Positions 14,501 through 23,200 of a stretch of DNA of 64,000 nt are shown in pieces. The notes beneath the pieces are model-generated. The model made no database searches, was not told the origin of the DNA, and saw only the letters and a list, made by a program, of their open reading frames with translations. The DNA lies in the NCBI GenBank assembly GCA_900770295.1, contig CAAGJQ010000089.1, positions 1-64,000 on the forward strand. Reading direction: 5' to 3'. The position numbers were made by a program, and so were the translations under genes. Each line of letters begins with the position of its first letter. The stretch's first letter is position 1. This DNA comes from an uncultured Oscillibacter sp. Its GTDB lineage: Bacteria; Bacillota; Clostridia; Oscillospirales; Oscillospiraceae.

Positions 14501-16930
14501 ATCACGCTGTACTCCAATGCGGAGAGCACGAAGTTGCTGGTCAATCCCATCGATGTCAAGGGAACGATCGCCTTGAAGGTGGCCGGCGGCCTGGGCTGGG
14601 ATTCCATCGCCAGCGCGGGCATCTACGGCAGCGGCACCGGCACGGCGGAGGGCAAAATCCCCATCCAGAAGGGTGCGTCCTCGTGCTATGTCCAGGGAAA
14701 AATCGGCGCGGAGGCTACCTTCTTCTGCTTCTCCGCAGACCTGACGATTTTTGAGGGGAAAAAGACCTACCTGTGGGGCGGGACAACCCCCGCGTCCCTC
14801 TCTCTGGCCTCCCTGGCGGAGGCGGACTGGCAGCCCCAGTCCCGGCAGTATCTGGGCACCGCGCCGGACCTGGGCGTCAGCCTGCTGGAGATCGGCGAGG
14901 AAAACACAGTGCTGACTTCCGGTCTGGTGACGAGCGAGGGCATCTATCCCTATGCCGCCGTTCAGACCGTCGCGCTGTCCGGCGGCCGGCAGGTGGCGGT
15001 GTGGACGAATGACCCGGGCACCCGCTCCGCAGACAACAACCGCACCGTGCTCTATTACAGCTATTATGACGGCACCGCCTGGACCTCCCCCTCGCCGGTG
15101 GAGACGACAGATGACGGCACCGCCGACTTCAACCCCAGATTGAAGGTACTGAACGACACCGCCTACCTGGTGTGGCAGGACGCCGTCCGGCCCCTGACCA
15201 AATCGGATACCCAGGACACCACCCCCGCCCTCATGGACATCTCCTGCGCCGTGTTTGACGCCGAGGCGCACGCTTTCACCACGCTGGGCACCGTGGGCAC
15301 GGAATATTACGATACCACGGCGGACGTGGTCCTGCTGGACGGTCAGCCCGCCGTGGTCTGGACCTCCAACTCCGGCAACTCCGCCCTGACCTGGACCGGC
15401 GCCACTTACTCCCTCCACCGGCAGGTGCTGGGCGGTGAGATGGAGACCCTGGCCGGCGGCCTGTACCAGGTGGACGGCCTGGTGGCCGACGGCGGCGAGA
15501 TCTGGTTCTCCGCCGACACCGACGGGGACAGCGAGACGCTGGCGGACCGGGAGATCTTCCACTGTGACGGCTCCACCCTGGAGCGGCTGACGAACAATGA
15601 CGTGGCGGACACCAAGCCCACCCTCACCGGTGGCCAGCTGGCCTGGTACTCCGGCGGCACCGTGGTCTGCGGCGGGAACACCGTGGCTCTGGCGGCGGAT
15701 ACGGACCGCTATCAGTATGTGCGCAGCGACACCGGCATGGAGGCCATCGTATATCTGGAGGACGACGAGGTCCGCAAGACCACCCTGTACGCCAGCTTCA
15801 ACGACGGCAGCGGCTGGGGCGACCCCATCGCCCTGACCGGCACCACCGGAAACATCGGCAGCTTCTCCGCCGTGTTCCTCTCCGACGGCACTCTGTTCAT
15901 CACCGCCTGCGAGCGGGGACTGGACGACACGCAGGCCAACTATCTCAGCACCGGCTCCGCATCCCTGACGACCTACTCCGTGACGCCCTACTGCGATCTG
16001 GCGATTGAGCGCGTGGCCTATCTGGAGCAGTCCCTGGTGAAAGGCGGCACGCTGGATATCCCGGTGCAGGTGGTCAACAACGGCATGGCCAACGTGGATC
16101 TGATGGAGATTCAGGTGCTGAACGGGACCACGCAGGTGGCCTCCTCCGTTCTGGGCGCGTCCCTGGCCTCCGGCCAGTCCGGCACGTTCTACGTCAGCGT
16201 CCCCCTGGGTGATACTCCGGCGGATTACAAGGACCTGACGGTCACCGTCAGCGCCATGGGCTATACGGAGCACACCGAAGAGGACAACAGCGCCGCGCTG
16301 ACGCTGCGGATGTCCGATGTCTCCGTGGAGGGCGCTGCGGCCTCCTCCGACGGCAGTACGACCCAGGTCAAGGCGCTGGTGGTCAACCGGGGCCAGACTG
16401 ACTTGGGTGAGTTGACCGTCCGGCTGTATGACGAGGACGGCACCACCGTGCTGGCCACCCAGACAGTCGCGGCGCCCGCCATCGGCGAGGGCACCTTCGT
16501 CACCTTCCAGGTGAATGAGAGCTTTGCCAACAACACGCTTCTGACCGTGGAGGCCACCGCTGCCGGCCTTGAGGTCATAGATGAGAACATCGCCTCCAAC
16601 AACACCTATACCGCGCTGGTGAAGGGGCCGAAAGCGGCGGCCTTCACCGTGAGCGGCAGCGCCCTCGCGGGTGAGGACGGCACCATCACCGCCATCGCCA
16701 GTGTCAGCAACACCACGGAAACCGCCAGGAGCTGCACGCTGTACTTCGCGGCCTACAACGCGGACGGCAGGATGCTGGCCAGTCAGGTTGCCGGTGACGT
16801 TCTGACGGAGAGCGGCGCCATCAGCAGCCAGCAGGTCAAATTGAAGGCCTCCGGAGCCTCGGTTATCCGGGTCTTTGCTCTGGATGAAAACGGCGTGCCG
16901 CTGATTGAAGCAGTGGAGTATTCTCTGTAA
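11564..16930 (+). CDS. Giant secreted BspA-like leucine-rich repeat protein
   Basis: The 1788-residue protein has a signal peptide (RKRLLSAALALCLLLSLTP, cut after VLA) and an acidic Pro/Ala/Glu linker. About 15 BspA-type leucine-rich repeats of 23 residues follow (about 130-520, pattern SVTSIGSSAFYGCTSL). Then comes a long unassigned middle and a propeller-like region (about 1130-1450) with repeats such as GRQVAVWTND and TAYLVWQDA. The C-terminus has CARDB/Ig-like domains (about 1480-1750). There is no sortase motif, SLH domain or C-terminal anchor helix, so it is probably released or held non-covalently. BspA proteins often mediate adhesion. AAGGAG lies 5 bases before GTG 11564 and 11 before ATG 11570; either may be the start. 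It is monocistronic, closed by a strong terminator. Confidence 0.88.
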   Translation: MKMKKRKRLLSAALALCLLLSLTPMEVLAEESDRAEEPSSAETVLPEEPAAPADDVPADAPDAAPAEETAPDEEATLMADDVLSGTCGAEGDGSNLRWEIDVVNQTFTVRGKGAMANYSTSNRPPWCTTVDQGDEHYNIIVEEGVTTIGNYAFADFIDDIGSSITLPSTLTSIGDYAFFWAFNQSPVSGPTELVIPSGVTYIGRSAFGVCDSLKKVVIQNPDTVYGLYAFSGCKNLTEVILPEGMKTIPMGFLDSSGITSIRLPDSVTAIESLAFRQCNSLVSIDLPSGLTSIGDNAFYCCKELSSISGSEDGILALPDTVQTIGKGAFVSCSKITGIHWPAALQSVGETAFEGCGFSGHLTIPDGVTFGRRAFRSCYQLTSVTLPSDETRLGDALLESCTGLTSIAIPSTWTCIPRELCLYCRGLTTCVIPDNIREIGLAAFQNCTSLVSVTIPDSVTSIGSSAFYGCTSLVSCSLPHGITSLGTALFQNCTSLVNCPIPDSVTSISSAFRNCTSLPSFLVMPASVTKIDAAAFLNSSVKSVRFLGDAPTTIYDTDERSPSFNTDTVFYYTAGKEGWTSPTWHGYSAYVILGEGSYEFHDADYYASLALRNFDFQAHLGPHQGEGVENVTLSYQGDAISANKGETSISAAIKTEPDTEILFTQANMYDVSLPVEVLSTFNTIQFHPKTGLYAAAKPFVQAIYGQTVGEEYTDLLHQTLTLYAGSLTEKVRLYIDVNWVNQSKGTLYLSQTLDPEDGVKVREGFNDPTNISIKLKADKPLYLLMVCDDDNKTVLSQQLSVSILTADTNFLLDLGADFDVDSSQLNEQLLRQFDFGVKLTNEIPITISVKNDGTVSALLGVQLAKDQDIDEVFGSMRDQMEYEKYRGEDGASLDLLKSVLEERGGITMANCSFVTAGTASFVGYAEGKLIHYDNGQYGIVFTKGTVGLAFEGSVKQTFQLYAASVPFYVSGSIKPKVTFNITLYSNAESTKLLVNPIDVKGTIALKVAGGLGWDSIASAGIYGSGTGTAEGKIPIQKGASSCYVQGKIGAEATFFCFSADLTIFEGKKTYLWGGTTPASLSLASLAEADWQPQSRQYLGTAPDLGVSLLEIGEENTVLTSGLVTSEGIYPYAAVQTVALSGGRQVAVWTNDPGTRSADNNRTVLYYSYYDGTAWTSPSPVETTDDGTADFNPRLKVLNDTAYLVWQDAVRPLTKSDTQDTTPALMDISCAVFDAEAHAFTTLGTVGTEYYDTTADVVLLDGQPAVVWTSNSGNSALTWTGATYSLHRQVLGGEMETLAGGLYQVDGLVADGGEIWFSADTDGDSETLADREIFHCDGSTLERLTNNDVADTKPTLTGGQLAWYSGGTVVCGGNTVALAADTDRYQYVRSDTGMEAIVYLEDDEVRKTTLYASFNDGSGWGDPIALTGTTGNIGSFSAVFLSDGTLFITACERGLDDTQANYLSTGSASLTTYSVTPYCDLAIERVAYLEQSLVKGGTLDIPVQVVNNGMANVDLMEIQVLNGTTQVASSVLGASLASGQSGTFYVSVPLGDTPADYKDLTVTVSAMGYTEHTEEDNSAALTLRMSDVSVEGAAASSDGSTTQVKALVVNRGQTDLGELTVRLYDEDGTTVLATQTVAAPAIGEGTFVTFQVNESFANNTLLTVEATAAGLEVIDENIASNNTYTALVKGPKAAAFTVSGSALAGEDGTITAIASVSNTTETARSCTLYFAAYNADGRMLASQVAGDVLTESGAISSQQVKLKASGASVIRVFALDENGVPLIEAVEYSL

Positions 16931-16947
16931 AAATAACCGCATCCAAG

Positions 16948-16996
16948 AAAAACAGCGGGGGAACCGGCACACAGTGCCGGTTCCCCCGCTGTTTTA
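16948..16996. terminator. Bidirectional terminator between the BspA-like and Sel1 genes
   Basis: AACAGCGGGGGAACCGGCAC pairs perfectly with its complement across a 4-base loop, with A and T runs on the two sides. It serves the two convergent genes. Confidence 0.92.
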
Positions 16997-17047
16997 ACCT
17001 CAGTCATGGAGGCCGCAGGGCGGTGAATTTCTATATTCTCTCCGTCC

Positions 17048-19414
17048 TCAGCTCCTGCGCCCTCCGAAGAGTCCTTTGAAAAAGCCTCTTTTTTCCCTTG
17101 GGGCTTTTCCGCCCCCCTCCAGGCGCTCCACGGCCTCCGCCGCGCCGTCGTATGCCTGCTCCGCCGCAGCGCGGTACAGCTCCAGCGCCTTCTCCGCGTC
17201 CCGGGGCACGCCCTTGCCGTTTTCATAGCACCAGGCCAGGTTGTACTGGGCACGGGGCAGACCCTGAGCCACGGCCCGGCGATACCACGCCGCCGCGTCC
17301 TTCCAGCTCTGCTCCACGCCGACGCCCGTCTCGTAGAGATAACCCAGGTTGCAGGCCGCCACCCGGTCGTCCTTCTCCGCCGCCCGGCGATATAGGTACG
17401 CCGCCTTGGCGGTGTCCTTCGCCACGCCGTGCCCAAACTCACAGCACACGCCGAAGTTGCACTGGGCACGGGCATAGCCGGCGGATGCGGACCGCTCGTA
17501 CCACTTGGCCGCCTCCTCCCAGCTCTGCTCCACGCCCCGGCCGGACTCATAGAGATAACCAAGGTTGCACTGGCCCGCCGGATCGCCCTGTTCCGCCGCC
17601 TGACGGTACAGCTCCGCTGCCCTGGCAAGGTCGGGCTCCACGCCCTCGCCATGCTCATAGCACACGCCCAGGTTGCACTGGGCGGCGGCATAGCCGGCGC
17701 CGGCGGCCTTCCGGTACCACTGGATTGCTGCGTCCCAGTCCTGTTCCACCCCCCGGCCACGTTTGCAGCAGACGCCCATGCAGAACATGCCCCGGGGATC
17801 TCCCTGCTCCGCCGCCTGACGGTACCAGTGGGCGGCGCGTTTCAGGTTCATCTCCACACCCTTGCCGTATTCATAGCACCAGCCCAGATTGCACTGGGCC
17901 CGGGCCATGCCCTGCCGGGCGGCAGAGCCGTACCACTTCACTGCCTGTTCCCAGCTCTGCTCGACGCCCCGGCCCACCTCATAGAGAAAGCCCAGATTGC
18001 ACTGTCCCGGCACGTTGCCCGCCTCGGCGGCCCGGCGGTACAGCTCCGCCGCCTTGCCGTAGTCCTGCTCCACGCCTTCGCCCCGCTCGTAGCAGACCCC
18101 CAGGTCGCACATGGCGGGAGCGGAACCGGCGTCCGCAGCTCTCTGATACCAGCGGCAGGCCTCTGCCGCGTCCTGTTCCACGCCGTAGCCGTAGTCATAG
18201 GCCCGGGCCACGCTGAACAGGCCACGGGGGTCGTTCTGGTCCGCCGCCGCCTGATACCAGCGCAGCGCCTCTCCCAGGTCTTGGCTCACGCCCCTGCCGT
18301 GTTCATAGCACCAGGCCAGATTGCACTGTCCCCGGGGCAGACCCAGTTCCGCGGACCTGCGGTACCAGACCACCGCCTGCTCCCAGCTCTGTTCCACACC
18401 CTCTCCGGTCTCATAGAGATAGCCCAGGCAGCAGGCGGCATCCTCGTCATCCTGCTCCGCCGCCTTCCGGTACCAGGACGCCGCTTCTTCCTTATTGACA
18501 GGCACGCCCCGGCCCCGCTCACAGCAAAAGCCCAGACACAGCTGCCCCCGGGGGTAGTCCTGTTCGGCGGCCGACCGGTACAGCCGGGCCGCCATGATAT
18601 CATCCTGCTCCACGCCCTTGCCGTGCTCATAGCACCAGGCCAGATTGCACTGGGCCCGGGGATAGTTCTGGTCCGCCGCGGCCCGATACCACTTCACCGC
18701 ATCCTCCCAGCTCTGCTCCACACCTCTGCCGGACTCATAGCAAAAGCCCAGGCAGCACTGGCCCGGGGCGTGGCCCTGGTCCGCCGCCGCCCGGTACCAT
18801 TTCACCGCCTGCTCCAGGCTTTCAGGCATGCCGGCGCCGAACTCCAAACAGCGGCCCAGCTCCGTCTGAGCGCCGGGATATCCCAGCCAGGCGGCGGACT
18901 GATACCATTTGGCGGCCTCACCGTCATCCCGGTCCACCCCAGCCCCCCGGCGGTACGCCTCTCCCAGCAGGAACTGGGCTCTGGGAAAGCCCTGCTCCGC
19001 GCCCTTGCGGAAGCATTCCAGCGCCCTGGCCTCATCCTTTTCCACGCCGATGCCGTAAGCATAGCAATATCCCAGGTTCGTCAGAGCCGGCATGTATTCC
19101 CGGGCAGCGGCCTGTGCGTACAGCAGTACCGCCTGACCGGGGTCCGCCGGGACGCCGACACCGGCCTCCAGGCACCATCCCAGGTTTGTCAGGCCCAGAG
19201 GGTCGTTCATGGCCGCCGCCCGCTGATAACAGGCCAGGGCATCCGTGTCCCGGTGCTCCTCCACGGCCTGATTGCCCAGACTCACCCACTCCCCGGAGGA
19301 CAGTTCCTCTTCCTCCATGGCGAGGAAGAATGTTCCTCCGCAGCGGGGACAGACGTCCGGCTCCTGCTCGGCCACAAAGCCGCAGTCCGGATTTTCACAT
19401 CGGTAAAAAGTCAT
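17048..19414 (-). CDS. Zinc-ribbon protein with 19 Sel1-like repeats
   Basis: The 788-residue protein opens with a zinc ribbon (CENPDC...CPRC) and continues with 19 consecutive 36-residue Sel1-type TPR repeats of the form AQCNLGxCYExGxGVEQ. It ends in a basic tail (KRGFFKGLFGGRR). Most repeats carry one or two cysteines at the same positions, unusual for a protein without a signal peptide. Sel1 solenoids scaffold protein complexes. It lies 15 bp downstream of the ttcA-like gene and is probably co-transcribed. The near-identical repeat units are a source of possible length change. Partner proteins are unknown. Confidence 0.88.
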   Translation of the reverse strand: MTFYRCENPDCGFVAEQEPDVCPRCGGTFFLAMEEEELSSGEWVSLGNQAVEEHRDTDALACYQRAAAMNDPLGLTNLGWCLEAGVGVPADPGQAVLLYAQAAAREYMPALTNLGYCYAYGIGVEKDEARALECFRKGAEQGFPRAQFLLGEAYRRGAGVDRDDGEAAKWYQSAAWLGYPGAQTELGRCLEFGAGMPESLEQAVKWYRAAADQGHAPGQCCLGFCYESGRGVEQSWEDAVKWYRAAADQNYPRAQCNLAWCYEHGKGVEQDDIMAARLYRSAAEQDYPRGQLCLGFCCERGRGVPVNKEEAASWYRKAAEQDDEDAACCLGYLYETGEGVEQSWEQAVVWYRRSAELGLPRGQCNLAWCYEHGRGVSQDLGEALRWYQAAADQNDPRGLFSVARAYDYGYGVEQDAAEACRWYQRAADAGSAPAMCDLGVCYERGEGVEQDYGKAAELYRRAAEAGNVPGQCNLGFLYEVGRGVEQSWEQAVKWYGSAARQGMARAQCNLGWCYEYGKGVEMNLKRAAHWYRQAAEQGDPRGMFCMGVCCKRGRGVEQDWDAAIQWYRKAAGAGYAAAQCNLGVCYEHGEGVEPDLARAAELYRQAAEQGDPAGQCNLGYLYESGRGVEQSWEEAAKWYERSASAGYARAQCNFGVCCEFGHGVAKDTAKAAYLYRRAAEKDDRVAACNLGYLYETGVGVEQSWKDAAAWYRRAVAQGLPRAQYNLAWCYENGKGVPRDAEKALELYRAAAEQAYDGAAEAVERLEGGGKAPREKRGFFKGLFGGRRS

Positions 19415-19429
19415 GATATGTATCTCCTG

Positions 19430-20305
19430 TCAGGTCTCCGGGCCATCCTGGCCAAAATGGGCGTCACTGTCATAGAAGTCCAGAAACGAGTATGCAGTTC
19501 CCCGGTATTTAAAGCCGGGGAACGTGTCCAGCTGGACGCCATGGATCGCCCGGAAAATGCTCTTTTCAATGTTGGGATTCGTCTTTTTCAGCTGGCGCAG
19601 CAGGACCTTGATCTCCTGGCGCTTGCTCTCTCCCACGCCGTCGCCCGCCGCGTCCCGGGCCTCCGTGAACCGGCAGGCGCATTGGAGGAATTGCAGATGG
19701 TTGTAATTCTTCCACGCGATGATGGAGTCCTCATGGACGCAGTACAGGGGCCGGATCAGCTCCATGCCGGGGAAATTCTTGCTGTGGAGCTTGGGGGGCA
19801 TGGCCTGGACCTGGGCGCCGTAAAACAGGCCCAGCAGCGTGGTCTCCACCACATCGGAGAAGTGATGGCCCAGGGCGATCTTATTGCAGCCCAGCTCCCG
19901 CGCCTTGGCGTACAGGCATCCCCGGCGCATCCGGGCGCAGAGATAACAGGGGTTTTTATCCACCTGTACCGTCACGTCAAAAATATCGCTTTCAAAAATC
20001 GTGACAGGGATGCCCAGAAGGGCCGCATTCTCCTCGATCAGCTTCCGGTTCTCCCGGTTGTAGCCGGGGTCCATCACAAGGAAGGTCAGCTCAAAGGGCT
20101 GCTCGGTGTGCTTTTGCAGTTCCTGCATCAGCTTGGCCAGGACCATGGAGTCCTTACCGCCGGAGATACACACCGCGATACGGTCTCCCGGAGACACCAG
20201 CTCATACCGCTTGACGGCGGCGATAAAGGGGTTCCACAGGGTCTTTCGATAGGTCTTGATGAGACTGCGCTCGGCAATCTCCCGGGGAGTCAGTTCTCGG
20301 GACAT
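19430..20305 (-). CDS. TtcA-like tRNA 2-thiolation ATPase
   Basis: The 291-residue protein is a PP-loop ATPase with the adenylation motif SGGKDS and a CYLC pair in the middle. A further cysteine lies in QCACRF. This is the cysteine pattern of TtcA enzymes, which hold an iron-sulfur cluster and make 2-thiocytidine at tRNA position 32. GHHFSDVVET fits the family. It is divergent from the 2-hydroxyacid dehydrogenase and precedes the Sel1 gene. A related thiolase of the TtuA type is possible. Confidence 0.85.
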   Translation of the reverse strand: MSRELTPREIAERSLIKTYRKTLWNPFIAAVKRYELVSPGDRIAVCISGGKDSMVLAKLMQELQKHTEQPFELTFLVMDPGYNRENRKLIEENAALLGIPVTIFESDIFDVTVQVDKNPCYLCARMRRGCLYAKARELGCNKIALGHHFSDVVETTLLGLFYGAQVQAMPPKLHSKNFPGMELIRPLYCVHEDSIIAWKNYNHLQFLQCACRFTEARDAAGDGVGESKRQEIKVLLRQLKKTNPNIEKSIFRAIHGVQLDTFPGFKYRGTAYSFLDFYDSDAHFGQDGPET

Positions 20306-20370
20306 AGGGGCCTCCAGATATAAAAAGTTTCAGCAGCAACATTTCAGTGGAAATCCATGCCGCATTGTTG

Positions 20371-20420
20371 TATAATAAAAAAGCGAGCAAAGGCGCCGCA
20401 CATGGGTGCGGTGCCTTTTT
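20371..20420 (+). promoter_or_regulatory. Promoter -10 and leader hairpin of the dehydrogenase gene
   Basis: TATAAT at 20371-20376 is a good -10 element. About 15 bases later the arms GGCGCCGCAC and GTGCGGTGCC (one wobble) form a hairpin followed by five T. A terminator-like hairpin this close to the transcription start and upstream of the gene suggests attenuation or a short abortive RNA. Confidence 0.5.
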
Positions 20421-20446
20421 ATATTGCGGGAAAGGTATGAAGTGCC

Positions 20447-21430
20447 ATGAAAATCTGTGTATATGACATTCTCGACTATGAAGAGCCTATTTTATCGGCC
20501 ATCAAGGCGGAAGCTGCGGCCCAGCTGGTGGAAGTCCGCAGTCCCCTGACTCCGGAAACGCTGGAAGCGGCCAGGGGCTGCGACGGTGTCTCTGTTCTGG
20601 GCTACTCCCAGATAAAAGCCCCCCTGCTGGAGGCCATGGCCGCCATGGGTATCCGGCATATCTCCACCCGGACCATCGGCTATGACCACATCGACGCGGC
20701 AGCCGCCAGGGCCCTGGGCATCCACGTCTATCACGCCCACTACGAGCCCAACAATGTGGCGGACTTCACCGTCATGATGATGCTCATTCTGCTCCGGAAG
20801 GCCAAGATCTCCATCTGCCGGGCACTGGTCAATGATTTTTCACTGGACGGCATGATGGGCCGGGAGATGCGGAGCCTGACCATCGGCGTAGTGGGCACAG
20901 GCAAGATCGGCGCGGCGGTGGTCCGCAATCTCAGCGGCTTCGGCTGCCGCATTCTGGCCTATGCCCATCATCCCGCCCCGGCCCTGGCGGGACTGGTGGA
21001 CTATGTGGAGCTGGACGAGCTGTATGCCCGCAGCGACATCATCACCCTCCATGTTCCCCTGACAGAGAACAACTATCACATGATTGACGCAGCGGCCCTC
21101 CGGAAAATGAAGCGGGGCGTCATCCTGATCAACACGGCCCGGGGTAAGCTCATTGAGACGGAGAGCCTTATTCAGGCGCTGGAGAGCGGCCAGGTGGGCG
21201 GCGCCGGCATCGATACGCTGGAGGAGGAATCCGGCGTCATGCACGTCCATGTGGGTACAAAGGTCATTGACAACCGCTCTCTGCTGTACCTGAAGCAGTT
21301 CCCCAACGTGCTATACACCCAGCACTACGCCTTCTTCACCCAGGAGGCCACGGAGTCCATGGTCCGCTGCGGCATCCAGTCCATTCTGAACGGCGTCCGG
21401 GGCATTCCCACGCCCTGTGAGGTACAGTGA
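20447..21430 (+). CDS. D-isomer 2-hydroxyacid dehydrogenase (D-lactate dehydrogenase type)
   Basis: The 327-residue protein has the NAD-binding motif GVVGTGKIG, and the catalytic Arg in NTARGKLI. The acidic residue of the relay is in DTLEEE, and the catalytic His in YTQHYAFFT. Sequence style resembles LdhA/VanH enzymes, which reduce pyruvate to D-lactate with NADH. The usual PHxAF has a Gln instead of Pro before the His. It has its own promoter and a leader hairpin, and ends at a hairpin shared with the convergent cls gene. Its neighbours are unrelated to glycopeptide resistance, so a fermentative role is the simplest reading. Confidence 0.86.
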   Translation: MKICVYDILDYEEPILSAIKAEAAAQLVEVRSPLTPETLEAARGCDGVSVLGYSQIKAPLLEAMAAMGIRHISTRTIGYDHIDAAAARALGIHVYHAHYEPNNVADFTVMMMLILLRKAKISICRALVNDFSLDGMMGREMRSLTIGVVGTGKIGAAVVRNLSGFGCRILAYAHHPAPALAGLVDYVELDELYARSDIITLHVPLTENNYHMIDAAALRKMKRGVILINTARGKLIETESLIQALESGQVGGAGIDTLEEESGVMHVHVGTKVIDNRSLLYLKQFPNVLYTQHYAFFTQEATESMVRCGIQSILNGVRGIPTPCEVQ

Positions 21431-21464
21431 GCTCCGCCGCCTCTTCCACGTATCCGCAGCCTCT

Positions 21465-21501
21465 GCATCGCCTCCGTGGGCAAAAGCCCCGGAGGCGATG
21501 C
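21465..21501. terminator. Hairpin between convergent genes
   Basis: GCATCGCCTCCG and CGGAGGCGATGC form a perfect 12-bp stem between the dehydrogenase stop and the cls stop. No strong T run is present, so termination strength is uncertain. Confidence 0.5.
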
Positions 21502-21509
21502 GCATGATC

Positions 21510-23072
21510 TCAAAGCCAGATCGCAGCCAGCCGCAGAACGGAGGACACGGCTTTCAGATGCCAGGGACGGTTGTTCCACTCCTCCAGCGTATAAGGGGCG
21601 CTCTTCTCCATGATGCCATCCATATCCTCCAGCAGCTCTTCCACCGCCGGCATGTGGTACAGCAGTACCGCGCATTCGTAATGGAGCTGGAAGGAGCGGT
21701 AATCCATATTGGTGCTGCCCACCAGCGCCACCTCCCGGTCCACCATGACGCTCTTGGCGTGAAGGAAGCCAGGAGAATATTTGTAGATCTTCACACCGTG
21801 CCGCAGCAGCTCTCCCCAGTAGGTCTGAGCCACGATATACGCATACCGCTTGTCCGGGATGGCCGGCACCATCAGCCGCACATCCACGCCGGCGTCGGCA
21901 GCGATGCACAGCGCCTGCTGCATGGATTCCTCCACGGCGTAATAGGGCGTGGTGATATACAGCATCCGCTTGGCGGAGGCGATCAGCTGGAGGTAGGTGT
22001 CCTCCACCGGGTTGTCCGGGTTGTTCAGCGGGCCATCGGTAAAGGGCTGACAGAAGCCCGCGGCGGCGGGGCCCTCGTGCCGGGGCCGGTAATAGTCGTC
22101 CTCGTTGGGGAAGGTCTTGCCCATCATCTTCCACATCCGCATGAACTGGGCGGCAAAGCCCCACGCACCGTCGCCCTCCATGCGGACGCCGCTGTCCTTC
22201 CAGTGGCCGAACCGCTCAATGAGGTTGGCGTACTCGTCCGCGATGTTGATGCCGCCGGTATAGGCATACTGTCCGTCGATCACCGCCAGCTTCCGGTGGT
22301 CCCGGTAATTGAAATAGATGCGGTTGACATAGCGGTGAACCGGATTGAACACCTGTACCTCGATGCCGGCGTCCTGAATGGCCTGGAGCGTGGCGTCGGA
22401 AAGACGCGTCAGATTTCCAAAATCGTCGAAAATGATATGAATTTCCACTCCGGCGGCGGCCCGCTCCTTCAGCACGGCAAAAATGCGGTCCCAGACCTGT
22501 CCCTCCGCCAGAATGTAATATTCCAGGAAAATATAGATCTCCGCATGGGCCAGCCGGTCCACCAGATCGTCAAAAAAGGCTCCCCCATCCCCGAAATACC
22601 GCACATCCGTGTTCCGATACAGCCAGAATTCCCGTTTTTGCAGGTAGGACGCCAAACGCCCCCAGGCCGGCGATTGCCGCTTCAGGCGGGCCAGATTCGT
22701 CTCACTGCCCATTCGCTGGCTCTCCCGCTGCGGAATGGGCGGGACCTTCCGAAGGCTCAGGCTTTTGGACTGGTGAGTCCCTCCCCACAGGCAGAACAAG
22801 ATCATGCCGGCCACCGGCACTGCCAGGAGCAGGCACATCCAGACCAGCTTATAGGACGGGCTGCCCGGCCGCTGATAGACCCGGATGGCCACAATGGCGC
22901 CGATCCACTCCAGAACCACATAGACATAGGTGGCCTTTTCCCGCAGGAAATAGGTCAACAGCAGCGTGGTGGCGATTTGGGCGATCACCGTCAGCACACA
23001 CATGGAGATGCTGGTCGCGGCCGAAATGCGGCGTTCCGTCCGCTCCGTTGGATGCGGCAGTTTCTTGTGCAT
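21510..23072 (-). CDS. cls: Cardiolipin synthase (copy 2)
   Basis: The 520-residue protein has two N-terminal membrane helices and two phospholipase D motifs: HRKLAVIDGQYAYTGG and HAKSVMVDREVALVGS. It makes cardiolipin from phosphatidylglycerol. It shares domain order with the protein at 9.4-11.0 kb but the sequences differ clearly, so the two are old paralogues. An AGAGGGTG site precedes the ATG. It is monocistronic and convergent with the dehydrogenase. Confidence 0.93.
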   Translation of the reverse strand: MHKKLPHPTERTERRISAATSISMCVLTVIAQIATTLLLTYFLREKATYVYVVLEWIGAIVAIRVYQRPGSPSYKLVWMCLLLAVPVAGMILFCLWGGTHQSKSLSLRKVPPIPQRESQRMGSETNLARLKRQSPAWGRLASYLQKREFWLYRNTDVRYFGDGGAFFDDLVDRLAHAEIYIFLEYYILAEGQVWDRIFAVLKERAAAGVEIHIIFDDFGNLTRLSDATLQAIQDAGIEVQVFNPVHRYVNRIYFNYRDHRKLAVIDGQYAYTGGINIADEYANLIERFGHWKDSGVRMEGDGAWGFAAQFMRMWKMMGKTFPNEDDYYRPRHEGPAAAGFCQPFTDGPLNNPDNPVEDTYLQLIASAKRMLYITTPYYAVEESMQQALCIAADAGVDVRLMVPAIPDKRYAYIVAQTYWGELLRHGVKIYKYSPGFLHAKSVMVDREVALVGSTNMDYRSFQLHYECAVLLYHMPAVEELLEDMDGIMEKSAPYTLEEWNNRPWHLKAVSSVLRLAAIWL

Positions 23073-23163
23073 GAGCAGTCACCCTCTCAAAAAATAATGT
23101 CGGCAATTTATCATATTATTATATCGAATCCGTCCCGACTCTTCAACATCAATCTGAAAACAA

Positions 23164-23199
23164 ATGAAACAGCCCCGCCGTCCGGCGGGGCTGTTTCAT
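23164..23199 (-). terminator. Terminator after pncB
   Basis: ATGAAACAGCCCCGCC pairs with GGCGGGGCTGTTTCAT across a 4-base loop directly after the pncB stop codon. On the minus strand it ends in TTTCAT followed by TTG. Confidence 0.8.
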
Positions 23200-23200
23200 A

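Noticed and set aside
14075..16972. A 965-residue open frame antisense to the BspA-like gene
   Set aside because: It is a composition artefact of GC-rich third positions: Gly/Val/His-rich sequence without domains, with no ribosome-binding site, opposite a gene with clear signal peptide and repeats.
17048..19414. CRISPR-like or satellite repeats
   Set aside because: The 108-bp periodicity is coding: it matches 36-residue Sel1 repeats in frame.
17429..20323. A 964-residue open frame antisense to the Sel1 and TtcA-like genes
   Set aside because: It spans two well-supported genes on the other strand and mirrors their repeats; no domain of its own.
20447..21430. VanH of a glycopeptide-resistance cluster
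   Set aside because: The sequence style is similar, but no VanA-type ligase, VanX or two-component system is nearby; a fermentative D-lactate dehydrogenase is simpler.
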